NCBI GenBank assembly: GCA_963555705.1
Contig: OY743183.1
Coordinates: 50,457,466 to 50,521,465, forward strand
Source of the DNA: Ligustrum vulgare
Lineage: Eukaryota > Streptophyta > Magnoliopsida > Lamiales > Oleaceae
Reading direction: 5' to 3'
Length of the DNA stretch: 64,000 nucleotides
The notes under the pieces were generated by a model. It was given only the letters and a program-made list of their open reading frames with translations, was not told where the DNA came from and made no database searches. The position numbers were made by a program, and so were the translations under genes. Positions 21,576 through 33,103 of this stretch are shown piece by piece (the first letter of the stretch is position 1; each line of letters opens with the position of its first letter).

Positions 21576-24500
21576 TATAGCGACCCAGAATTTTTATGCA
21601 ATTAATAATTATTTTAATATTTAGAAAATTGTGTCGCTATTGTTTTGAAGTTAACGCCGCGACGGATTCGTCTAGCCAAGTCAAGAAATATCGAATTTGT
21701 TCGATTTTAAATTAAAATCCAAATTTCTAAAATTATGTTATTTTAATTAATTATTCAAAGTATTATTTTTAAAATCATTTTTGAATTCCAAATTTATTAA
21801 AATATCTCAATTTTCCTTATTCAAATTATTTCAAGTCCGAATAAGTAATTCAATTTTTATCTCAATATTATTTATTTTAAAATTTGATTGTATCTAATTA
21901 AACCAAATTTTCTCCACATATTTTCATATCTTTACACAAATTTCTTTATTATTCTTTCCACCTCATTGCACTATCAACAAACACTATCATTATAATCACC
22001 AATTCCACCTAACACAAAACTTTCATCACCTACGCCACTCCCTCCCTCATCATATTTTCTTTCCATTTCCCACAATAATCTAATCAATCATCCTATCTTT
22101 ACACTAAGCAACCACCATCCCATATCAACCAAATTATGATAATTTCCACTCAATTAATATATCAAAGATTCCTCCAAATCATAATGTTTTCCACTAATCA
22201 ATTTCCCTTTTCTTTTTCCTCCATCATTCCATCATTATAACACCATTATCAATCCTCCAAATTCTCTGCAAGAACCCAACTCAAAGCCCAATCACAGCAG
22301 CAGCCACCCCTATCGCCAACCAAACCAATAACAACTGTGAACTTCAACCTTAGTACCAGACACCAATTTCCCAAACACCACCACAGCCCATCATCAACAC
22401 ATCAACCAAGCCTCAATTGTCTACACAATCACCATCCACTGTATGTATCAACTAAGAGCCACCACCCAACCAACCATCATCAGTACCAATCAGTTACACC
22501 ACAATTCCATCACTGCCATTACTCAATCTTCAGCCATGAACTTCCATCATCACCACAGTCACCACTTACGCCTCTACTGCCCAAATCAATTTCCAAACCA
22601 TCAACCACCGTGAGCCACTACAACCCAACACCGCCTCAACTAAGAACCCAAACCTTCATCACCAACATAATGACCGCAACCAGCATCACCGGCCACCTAC
22701 TCCACTGTCTCATCACCACCTCAATCACCACTGTCCATTTATCACCATTCCATACTGATCAGCCAACACCCAATCCCAAGCTCACCAACTGAACCAGAAA
22801 TATCACTTCCAAATCGCGACTTCATCTCAGTTTTTTTCTCACACCCAATCTCGCACCAACCTCGAACCCCCATCAATCGAACCCCAAATCAAAACCCAAG
22901 AAATAGAATACCCAAAATACCTACCTACCTCGATCGTCGGTTACATCGCCGGAAATCGCGATCTCCAGCTTCGACTTTTGCTTCGTTTTCGCCCTTGTTT
23001 CTCAAACCCAAGCCCTAAAATCTGAACCCTGCTTTGTCTGCCACTCACCGCAGCCTGCGCCGTTGAGTTCGCCGGCGAATCACCGGCTAAAGGTCGGATT
23101 TTGGCGAGGCAGTCGCTGCGTCCCTCCTTCGATCTGATAACGAGTTGTGAGAGAGGGTTAAAATCTGATATTAAAAGGTTGATTTTTGAAATTTGCATAT
23201 TAGCCCCCAAGTTTGAAAAATAATCATTTCAGTCCCCAAGCTTTTAAAAAGTTTCAAATCGGACCCTACTGCTTCAAAACACAATCATTTCAGCCCTTTC
23301 ATTTTCAAAATCTATTATTTCAACCCTATTGTTTTGAGTTTCCGACTCAACTTTCAAAGTAATCATTTTAGTCCTTCAACTTTCAAAAGTATTCATTTTA
23401 GTCCCTCAACTTTCAAAACATCAATTTTAGTCCTCAAATTATAATTTATCATTTTGAACTATATATTCGATATACTAAAGTGACTTATTGGCTAAGACGA
23501 AGCGTACGGAGAATTTAAAGAAATTGAAGTCATTCCCGCTCAACTTTGCACTCGTCGGATTTGAGGTAGACTCGCACTTATTAATTGATTTAAATTATGA
23601 TTTCATATAAATGTCATGTGACTTGTGAAAGTCAATTTTCAAGAAAATTAAGTATGTTTTATGAAAGGTAAATATACCTTATGTTTTTATGAAAAGTAAG
23701 TATACCCTATGTTTTTACGATAATGTTTTATATGTTTTGGATCATTGCTATGCACATAAGAATTCTTACCACCTAAGTTCGGTAGAATTCTGTGTCTCCA
23801 TAAGTTTATGAGGATTTACCACCTAAGTTCGGTAAAATTCCTGCCTTTCCATATGTTTATGAGGATTTACCACCTAAGTTCGGTAAAATTCCTGTCGCGT
23901 ATGTTTATGAGGATTTCGATCCTATCTTATGTTATGATGGAAATGATCCCTATGAATTTCATGAATTATGTTTTGGTATACTTACTGTTATTATGATCTT
24001 ACTGTTATTATGATCTTACTGTTATTATGACTTACTACATAAGAATTCTTGCCACCTAAGTTCGGTAAAATTCTTATGTTTATGAGGATTTCGATATTAT
24101 CCTATGTTATGATGAAAACTTACTGTTATTATGATTTTACTGCATAAGAATTCTTGCCACCTAAGTTCGGTAAAGTTCTTGTGTCTATTTATGTTTATGA
24201 GGATTTAAATCCTATCTTATGTTATGCTTTCAAAAGAAATTATGCTTGACATAATTAAAATGTTTTTATAAGTATATGGTTTTCAAAGAGCTGTTTTCAA
24301 AGAGCTATTTTCAAAGAGCCTATGATTTGTAAAATATGTCCCGTGCTGTAATGCACAATATGAGTTTTATCAAGAGCAGTTTTATAAAGAAGCTCTATCA
24401 ATGCCCGTTTTATAAAGAGCCGGGATTTATGTGTTTAATCATCTTATAAATTAAATTAATTTGCGATGAGTCTACTGAGTATTTCCCCCATGAAATACTC

Positions 24501-24863
24501 ACCCTACTTTTTAACAGTTTTGCAGATTTCGGAGACGGTGGCGAGCGATGAATGATGGTGGCAATAATCGTTAAACGGTTGAAAGTTTGACGTTAATGAT
24601 TTCCGTATTTTCCAAACAATCGAATAATTTAGAGAAGTTCATTTATTTGAGAAATTATGATATTGGCAATTTCTTTACAATATTAATGGTTCTATTTACT
24701 ATTTCAAATGGTTTCATAAATGTTTTCAATTTTAGCGGCCATTACAGTTTATTTAATGTTGCCAAAAATGAATTTCAACTATTTCTTCCCTAAAAATATT
24801 ATTCGAAAAATTTAGACAGAAAATGACGTAGTGAATCGGGTATACGGAACTCGGGGCGCTACA
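21576..24863 (+). repeat. Element E LTR1 (3288 bp)
   Basis: Begins TATAGCGACCC and ends GGGGCGCTACA; the outer seven bases would be a perfect inverted repeat but for A in place of G at position 2. Inside, in order, are a C-rich G-poor block (about 22000-22850), a GC-rich block (about 22940-23110), degenerate ~30-bp repeats of 'ttttagtccctcaactttcaaaa' type (about 23200-23440), a hairpin array (23756-24182), and short repeats of TTTTCAAAGAGCT (about 24275-24320). The 151-codon frame inside is a composition artefact. Confidence 0.95.
23756..24182 (+). repeat. Hairpin array, five units (E LTR1)
   Basis: Five units share the loop ACCTAAGTTC between arms that pair, for example AGAATTCTTACC with GGTAGAATTCT. 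Units lie near 23759, 23811, 23862, 24041 and 24145. Between them are three copies of TTACTGTTATTATGAT (about 23985-24030). Confidence 0.8.
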
Positions 24864-24866
24864 AGT

Positions 24867-24878
24867 TGGTATCAGAGC
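24867..24878 (+). other. Primer binding site of E, initiator-Met type
   Basis: TGGTATCAGAGC, three bases after the LTR end. Confidence 0.8.
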
Positions 24879-27462
24879 TAGTCTGCGTTTCTGTAGACTG
24901 GAAAAATTTTCAAAAAGAATTTTCATGAAATATTTTCCATTATAAAATATTATTGATGAAGATTGCCACTGCCATCATTCGTTCCACCAACTCCGAGGTA
25001 AAGAAGTTTATAATGTTTAAAGTTATTTCAGTATTTCGAATACTCATTTTATTGATTTATGAGAAAGAATGAAGAGTATTTCGGATACTTATGATTTATG
25101 AGAAATAAGAATGTATTTCTTCAAAAAAATAATGATATTGTTATGCTTTGTCATAACTTATATGCTTTAATGTATGATTATGAGAAATTTTTTTAAGAAA
25201 GAAAACGAGTGTTGAGCATAATGGGAATAATATGATTTTATTGAGAATTAAGTAATGGATATTATGTTGAGTAAGTGAATTATTTCCTCTATTTTGAAGA
25301 GAAATTTATTATGAAGTTTGGCCTTGTGAATATTTTGGGAATATGATTTATGGCATATATTTATAAGTATGAGTTATCTTTTGAGCCATTAAGGTATCGA
25401 AGGAAGTGATATTGTGATATTGAAAAATATAATTTGAAATTGTTATGTTGAGGAATTATGAATTGAATTATGGGATATTTTTGATGATATTGAAGTGTTG
25501 GAATCATTTTCAATATTTTTAAATCGTTGTGATCAAATGTGGAGTTATTTATTATTGTGAGTTATGAAGTATGCTTATGGTTTGGAATAAGTCCAAATTA
25601 CAAGGGAGACTCTGTCCAGAATTTTATCGTTTGGAAATAAGAGCATAATATGGTATGCAATCACTAAGAGAATTGAGTTTAAAATTGCAAGTTCATAAGC
25701 AAGATTGAGTAAATGATAAGTTATATTTTGAAAGACGAGTGAAGACAAGTATAATGGCATTATTGGGAAGAATCTTAATTATTCTTGGGAATGGATTTAT
25801 CACTTGTAAGGAATGATCACTTGTATTGGAGGGTATTATAAGGATATGAATTTTGAGGAAAATAGGGATAAGATTTTACAGTGATGACTTATTTTGGAAT
25901 GGTGTTCAGAAGAGGGATCACTGTAGAATCCAAGATTTTTTTTAGTATGAGAAATTGATATATTATATTAGTGATCAGATTGACGTATAAGGTATGTGAT
26001 AGATATGACGAATAGACGGTTAAAGAATGTTATGGTTATCCAGGGAAGAATCGTGTGAATATTGAGTTCGATGATCTTATTTTGATGGTTTATTGCATTA
26101 TGGTGAAATATTATCTACGATTGAGAATTTTCATTTTTAGTCATAATATATGGGTTTATTTAAAGATTTAGTGATGCAGTTCGATTAATTATTATTGGTT
26201 GTACTTTTGAAGTGAGTAAATATTTGGGCTACAATAATGGAAAATCTGAGATGATCAGTTGTGTGATTTTTAATTATGGGATTGTATCTTTGGGTTAAGC
26301 AAATTTGATGAGGAATCCTATATGATGTACAGAAGTCTTATTTAATGGTGATAAGATTAATCAGAGTATTGTTCATAAAGTGTGATATGAATTGAAGTTG
26401 GGAGAATAGAAAATTTTAATTTTGAATTTCAGATTTGGGAAATTAGTGAAGTTTCTTAAGTTTGAGAATAACATATCTGATCCTTGTGATGCTGTTTTAA
26501 GTTAGTATCTTAGCTCTCAGCTAGAATGAGTATTTGATACCGAGTACTTGATGTATGATTTAAAGTATAATGAAAAGTGGGAACAAGAGTTAATGCGCTG
26601 TTATTTTTCTCGACAAAAGAAAATTTGATGATAATATTGGAGATATGGAATATTTTATTGGATTTTGGTACTGATATTTTTGGTATAATAATCAAGGTAT
26701 AGTGAGATGATACGGGAATACGTGAAAGAGAAATAAGGACTGTATTGAATCAGAATTCATAAGTATGTATAAGTAAAAGAAATACTTTGCAGGAAATGTG
26801 GTGACATTTAAGTAAAGAATCTTAGTTATTTGGAAGATATTTGTTTACTGAATTTTGGGTTACAAATATTGGAATGATAAGTTGATGATATTATGTTGAT
26901 ATGTTATTGGGTATATTATGTAGAAAGAATATTCAGGTAATTCTTTGATTATTTTGGGAATATTCGATGATAAGAAGAAAGGAAAAATTATTATGATTTG
27001 ATATATCAGTAAAGATTTATGGAAACTTGAAGAGATTTTTTTTATGGAATTACAGAAATTAGTAAAAAGACATGATGTTGTCTGGGATTTGTGAGATAAT
27101 GATGATGGACGTAAGGTTATTTGAATATAAAGGTACAATAGAAATTGTAAGGAATGATATGATGATGATAATTGAAGGTGATAATGTATTGAGATTATGA
27201 AATAAGTTGATCATCTATGAATAAGTTATGTTGTTTTGGGTTCATAAAAATGGAATTCAAAGAATAGTGAACTTTCAGTCACTTACGATTCAGAAGAATT
27301 TTGAGTAAACACATATGTCTATAGAAAAGTCCAGTTGGTTAAAAATGGTTGGGTTAAATTTGGTAGCAATGATGCTACATCAGAGAAGAAGAAGAAGAGA
27401 TTCGGATTAAGTATTCAAAAATCATAAGATCAAGTAAGTTTAATTTCGAGGACGAAATTATT
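24879..27462 (+). other. Element E non-coding interior
   Basis: No open frame above about 90 codons. The strand is markedly poor in C and rich in A, T and G throughout, unlike the LTR. I saw no trace of gag, protease, reverse transcriptase or integrase motifs in any frame offered. Confidence 0.75.
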
Positions 27463-27477
27463 TTAAGGGGGTAAGAT
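27463..27477 (+). other. Polypurine tract of E
   Basis: TTAAGGGGGTAAGAT ends exactly where LTR2 begins, preceded by TTTCGAGGACGAAAT. Confidence 0.8.
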
Positions 27478-30400
27478 TATAGCGACCCAGAATTTTTATG
27501 CAATTAATAATTATTTTAATATTTAGAAAATTGTGTCGCTATTGTTTTGAAGTTAACGCCGCGACGGATTCGTCTAGCCAAGTCAAGAAATATCGAATTT
27601 GTTCGATTTTAAATTAAAATCCAAATTTCTAAAATTATGTTATTTTAATTAATTATTCAAAGTATTATTTTTAAAATCATTTTTGAATTCCAAATTTATT
27701 AAAATATCTCAATTTTCCTTATTCAAATTATTTCAAGTCCGAATAAGTAATTCAATTTTTATCTCAATATTATTTATTTTAAAATTTGATTGTATCTAAT
27801 TAAACCAAATTTTCTCCACATATTTTCATATCTTTACACAAATTTCTTTATTATTCTTTCCACCTCATTGCACTATCAACAAACACTATCATTATAATCA
27901 CCAATTCCACCTAACACAAAACTTTCATCACCTACGCCACTCCCTCCCTCATCATATTTTCTTTCCATTTCCCACAATAATCTAATCAATCATCCTATCT
28001 TTACACTAAGCAACCACCATCCCATATCAACCAAATTATGATAATTTCCACTCAATTAATATATCAAAGATTCCTCCAAATCATAATGTTTTCCACTAAT
28101 CAATTTCCCTTTTCTTTTTCCTCCATCATTCCATCATTATAACACCATTATCAATCCTCCAAATTCTCTGCAAGAACCCAACTCAAAGCCCAATCACAGC
28201 AGCAGCCACCCCTATCGCCAACCAAACCAATAACAACTGTGAACTTCAACCTTAGTACCAGACACCAATTTCCCAAACACCACCACAGCCCATCATCAAC
28301 ACATCAACCAAGCCTCAATTGTCTACACAATCACCATCCACTGTATGTATCAACTAAGAGCCACCACCCAACCAACCATCATCAGTACCAATCAGTTACA
28401 CCACAATTCCATCACTGCCATTACTCAATCTTCAGCCATGAACTTCCATCATCACCACAGTCACCACTTACGCCTCTACTGCCCAAATCAATTTCCAAAC
28501 CATCAACCACCGTGAGCCACTACAACCCAACACCGCCTCAACTAAGAACCCAAACCTTCATCACCAACATAATGACCGCAACCAGCATCACCGGCCACCT
28601 ACTCCACTGTCTCATCACCACCTCAATCACCACTGTCCATTTATCACCATTCCATACTGATCAGCCAACACCCAATCCCAAGCTCACCAACTGAACCAGA
28701 AATATCACTTCCAAATCGCGACTTCATCTCAGTTTTTTTCTCACACCCAATCTCGCACCAACCTCGAACCCCCATCAATCGAACCCCAAATCAAAACCCA
28801 AGAAATAGAATACCCAAAATACCTACCTACCTCGATCGTCGGTTACATCGCCGGAAATCGCGATCTCCAGCTTCGACTTTTGCTTCGTTTTCGCCCTTGT
28901 TTCTCAAACCCAAGCCCTAAAATCTGAACCCTGCTTTGTCTGCCACTCACCGCAGCCTGCGCCGTTGAGTTCGCCGGCGAATCACCGGCTAAAGGTCGGA
29001 TTTTGGCGAGGCAGTCGCTGCGTCCCTCCTTCGATCTGATAACGAGTTGTGAGAGAGGGTTAAAATCTGATATTAAAAGGTTGATTTTTGAAATTTGCAT
29101 ATTAGCCCCCAAGTTTGAAAAATAATCATTTCAGTCCCCAAGCTTTTAAAAAGTTTCAAATCGGACCCTACTGCTTCAAAACACAATCATTTCAGCCCTT
29201 TCATTTTCAAAATCTATTATTTCAACCCTATTGTTTTGAGTTTCCGACTCAACTTTCAAAGTAATCATTTTAGTCCTTCAACTTTCAAAAGTATTCATTT
29301 TAGTCCCTCAACTTTCAAAACATCAATTTTAGTCCTCAAATTATAATTTATCATTTTGAACTATATATTCGATATACTAAAGTGACTTATTGGCTAAGAC
29401 GAAGCGTACGGAGAATTTAAAGAAATTGAAGTCATTCCCGCTCAACTTTGCACTCGTCGGATTTGAGGTAGACTCGCACTTATTAATTGATTTAAATTAT
29501 GATTTCATATAAATGTCATGTGACTTGTGAAAGTCAATTTTCAAGAAAATTAAGTATGTTTTATGAAAGGTAAATATACCTTATGTTTTTATGAAAAGTA
29601 AGTATACCCTATGTTTTTACGATAATGTTTTATATGTTTTGGATCATTGCTATGCACATAAGAATTCTTACCACCTAAGTTCGGTAGAATTCTGTGTCTC
29701 CATAAGTTTATGAGGATTTACCACCTAAGTTCGGTAAAATTCCTGCCTTTCCATATGTTTATGAGGATTTACCACCTAAGTTCGGTAAAATTCCTGTCGC
29801 GTATGTTTATGAGGATTTCGATCCTATCTTATGTTATGATGGAAATGATCCCTATGAATTTCATGAATTATGTTTTGGTATACTTACTGTTATTATGATC
29901 TTACTGTTATTATGATCTTACTGTTATTATGACTTACTACATAAGAATTCTTGCCACCTAAGTTCGGTAAAATTCTTATGTTTATGAGGATTTCGATATT
30001 ATCCTATGTTATGATGAAAACTTACTGTTATTATGATTTTACTGCATAAGAATTCTTGCCACCTAAGTTCGGTAAAGTTCTTGTGTCTATTTATGTTTAT
30101 GAGGATTTAAATCCTATCTTATGTTATGCTTTCAAAAGAAATTATGCTTGACATAATTAAAATGTTTTTATAAGTATATGGTTTTCAAAGAGCTGTTTTC
30201 AAAGAGCTATTTTCAAAGAGCCTATGATTTGTAAAATATGTCCCGTGCTGTAATGCACAATATGAGTTTTATCAAGAGCAGTTTTATAAAGAAGCTCTAT
30301 CAATGCCCGTTTTATAAAGAGCCGGGATTTATGTGTTTAATCATCTTATAAATTAAATTAATTTGCGATGAGTCTACTGAGTATTTCCCCCATGAAATAC

Positions 30401-30765
30401 TCACCCTACTTTTTAACAGTTTTGCAGATTTCGGAGACGGTGGCGAGCGATGAATGATGGTGGCAATAATCGTTAAACGGTTGAAAGTTTGACGTTAATG
30501 ATTTCCGTATTTTCCAAACAATCGAATAATTTAGAGAAGTTCATTTATTTGAGAAATTATGATATTGGCAATTTCTTTACAATATTAATGGTTCTATTTA
30601 CTATTTCAAATGGTTTCATAAATGTTTTCAATTTTAGCGGCCATTACAGTTTATTTAATGTTGCCAAAAATGAATTTCAACTATTTCTTCCGCAAAAATA
30701 TTATTCGAAAAATTTAGACAGAAAATGACGTAGTGAATCGGGTATACGGAACTCGGGGCGCTACA
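27478..30765 (+). repeat. Element E LTR2 (3288 bp)
   Basis: Same length as LTR1 at a constant offset of 5902 bp. The only difference I found is CT at 24790-24791 against GC at 30692-30693. I did not align every base by machine. The hairpin array lies at 29658-30084. Confidence 0.95.
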
Positions 30766-30770
30766 GACAG
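30766..30770 (+). repeat. Target-site duplication of E, right
   Basis: GACAG, identical to 21571-21575. Confidence 0.95.
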
Positions 30771-31102
30771 CGATTGAAGAAAGCAAAGATCTTTCAACCA
30801 TACGAGTTGAGGAACTTGTAGGGTCATTAATGACCTATGAGTTAAATCTAGCCTGAAGAAAGAAAGACAAAAAACCTGGGATTGCTTTCAAGGCAAGCAG
30901 TGAAAATCCAGACGAATCTGGGGAGACAGATGAAGATGAAAAATTCTTACTTCTCACCAGACAATTAAAAAGGTTCCTCAAGGGCAAATAAAAAGAAAGA
31001 TCCACAAATCTTCGAGGACAGAATCAAAAACCACAAAAACAATGGAGGAAAAACAATTTCTATCCCAAAAATAATGCTAACTCATCTGAAACAAATTGAT
31101 CC
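30771..31102 (+). pseudogene. Element G gag, C-terminal part
   Basis: Continues the reading frame broken at 21575: the codons spanning the target duplication give KVTAIEESKDLSTIRVEELV, then '...GSLMTYEL', the standard copia gag order. Stops follow near 30855 and in '...FLKGK'. The expected CCHC knuckle is not seen before the sequence ends near 31102. Protease and integrase of G are absent, so material was lost at the junction with D. Confidence 0.75.
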
Positions 31103-31162
31103 AGATATTCTTTAAAAAATCTAATGCATTAAGTTCCTAAATGCCGTAGGAGCATTTGTTAA

Positions 31163-31715
31163 CTAGAACAGCATTACCAATAACTCATAATGTCCATATC
31201 TAGTACGGAAAACTGTCTTTGGAATGTCCTCTTCCTCGGTCCTCAACTGATGGTAATCAGATCGCAGATCGATCTTGGAAAAATATCCTGCACTTTGAAG
31301 ATGATCACTCAAATTTTCAATTCCTGGCAACGGATATCTATTCTTTATTGTCACCTTGTTCAATTCTTTTTAGTTTATGCAAAGTCTCATAGAATTGTCT
31401 TTCTTCTTCACGAATAACATAGGAGCACCCCATGGCGAGAAACTGGATCGAACAAAGTCCTTTTCCATGAAATCTTATATTTTCTCCTTGAGCTCCTTAA
31501 GTTCCGCAAGAGCCATCTGACATGGTCCCTTAGACATTGGGGTTGTTCCAGATATTGAGTTTGTTCCATATACCAACTCAACGACAAATGCAACTCCATT
31601 TCGAGTGGTAAATCAATAAGGTCTTCTGGGAACACATCTTGATATTCTCAAACGATCGTAAATAGTTCGAGAGAGAGGTTTGTCTTATTCAATTCAACTA
31701 CATTCATCCAAGTAG
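31163..31715 (-). pseudogene. Element D reverse transcriptase remnant
   Basis: The minus strand reads a Ty3/gypsy pre-RT linker (VFPEDLIDLPLEMELHL), then the RT N-terminal half in other frames: [33 protein letters not shown], then a [18 protein letters not shown] segment. It stops at about 31163, before the YxDD. Stops and frameshifts occur in the linker and before the KNRYP segment. Element C abuts its upstream end; the protease lies on the far side of C. Confidence 0.8.
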
Positions 31716-32661
31716 TGATACAATCCGGATCCGACAATGAAGGGTGAAGTTGAGACATCAGCAGTATGACGATGATCTACGTAGAAAACGGAGCAAGTTC
31801 TATGTTGGGATCGAGCCTGGACGAAGAAAGGATCAAGCCGAGTCGAGTGATCGAAGCTATTTGTGCAGAAAATTTATTACGGCCGTAATGAAGATCCTTC
31901 ACGACCGTAACTCTAATAATCACGGTCGTAAAAGCTATTATCACGGCAGTAACCAATTCTCGAGGAAAAAGGAAGAATTTCAGCAGAACAAGGCTTACGG
32001 CCGTAACTTCCAGACTTACAACCATAACATCTAAGCCGAGGGCATTTCACGGCCGTAATCAAATTCGTCACGGTCGTAACTATTGAAGCAGTTTTGGACC
32101 AGAGAAGGGCTTACGGCCGTAAGCCCGGTATTTATGGTCGTAACTGAATAGTAGCCAGATTTTGCAAGGATTTTTAATTATTTTGTTTCCTTTTTGGTTT
32201 TTAAGTTATTTACCTATTTGAGTATTTTAGTTTAATTAGAATTCTATTTTGAGTCAATTAGCGGCTAGGTTATTTTTCTTATTTATATTCCTTTTCATGA
32301 TTGTAAAGAACAGTTTGAGTTTATGAATTAAATTGAGAGGATTCTCCAAAATTGAAAGGTTGTGTTATTCCCTTTTTCTTGAACTTATCAAAGATCCGAT
32401 CTTTGTGGCGTTCACCCAACAAACTTATCAAGGAATTGACAACCCTTGTGGCTTTCACCAATCTTGGTACTTCAATCCGCATCCTCATTAATTGCGTCGT
32501 GATTGTCGGGTTAAGGTTTTATCGTCGATCTATCTTTAATTCCGTTATTTATTTCCTTGTGCCTTGTTTATTTTCACGTTTAATCTGTCTTAGATCTTTC
32601 CTAGGTTTTAATTGTATTGTTTTCGCGTGTTTGACGAGATTCCCCGATTGTGATCTCATCA
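31716..32661 (+). repeat. Element C LTR1 (946 bp)
   Basis: Starts TGATACAATCCGGATC and ends ...GATCTCATCA, two bases before the primer site. Holds a ten-site palindrome array upstream of a TATTTATA-type promoter word near 32279. Confidence 0.85.
31877..32143 (+). repeat. Phased palindrome array, 10 sites (C LTR1)
   Basis: Sites start at 31877, 31899, 31920, 31941, 31995, 32016, 32047, 32068, 32111 and 32132. Spacings are 22, 21, 21, 54, 21, 31, 21, 43 and 21 bp. Several sites are mutated from the consensus TTACGGCCGTAA. Confidence 0.9.
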
Positions 32662-32663
32662 TC

Positions 32664-32679
32664 TGGTATTAGAGCTTGG
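32664..32679 (+). other. Primer binding site of C
   Basis: TGGTATTAGAGCTTGG, one base from the initiator-Met complement TGGTATCAGAGC over the core. Confidence 0.65.
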
Positions 32680-33103
32680 ATCTATTTCAGATTCTTGCTT
32701 TCTTGTTAATTCTTGATTTTCTTGATTTTTTTTCGTGTTCTTCGCATTCTTCGTGTCAGTCATAATTTTCTTCAGTTTGATCTATAAGAGTCAGTCCCAA
32801 AAATTCAAAAGTGTTTTTCTTGTTCAATTTTCGTCCAAATCCAATTCTGTTTTTTCTGACATACTCGTAGTCTAATTCTCTGGCTGATTAAAAAAAATTC
32901 CAAAGATTTCCCAAAAATTCTGAATTTTCTCAATTTCCAAATTTCCTTGTTCTTGTTCGTGTCTTACCTTTTTCCGACCCTTGATTTGTTCTTGGGTGAG
33001 ATTTGAAGGGATAGAAGAGTGAAACACGAGTGAAAATACACGTGAGGAGAAACTTATTTTTTTGAAATTAAAAATTTCTAATAGAGAGGGTTCCACATCT
33101 TCA

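Larger units (their letters stand above)
21576..30765 (+). mobile_element. Element E: young, non-coding gypsy-type LTR element (LARD-like)
   Basis: Two 3288-bp LTRs flank a 2.6-kb interior with a primer site and polypurine tract but no gag or pol frame. GACAG is duplicated perfectly at both ends. The motif TTTCGAGGACGAAAT before the polypurine tract is one I associate with Tekay/Del-type chromoviruses. Large LTRs with non-coding interiors are the definition of a large retrotransposon derivative. It would rely on another element's enzymes. It interrupts the gag of G. Confidence 0.9.

Noticed and set aside
22337..22792. 151-codon His/Pro/Thr-rich frame, repeated at 28239-28694
   Set aside because: It lies inside the E LTR in a G-poor, C-rich block; lack of G removes stop codons by chance. 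The identical second copy comes from the LTR duplication, not from conservation of a protein.
22941..23210. 89-codon minus-strand frame in the E LTR, repeated at 28843-29112
   Set aside because: Low-complexity translation of a GC-rich LTR block with no recognised domain; duplicated only because the LTR is.
23756..24182. CRISPR-like spaced repeats
   Set aside because: The units are hairpins in a plant LTR with uneven spacing and no Cas genes; the palindrome arrays at 3987 and 31877 are likewise LTR parts.
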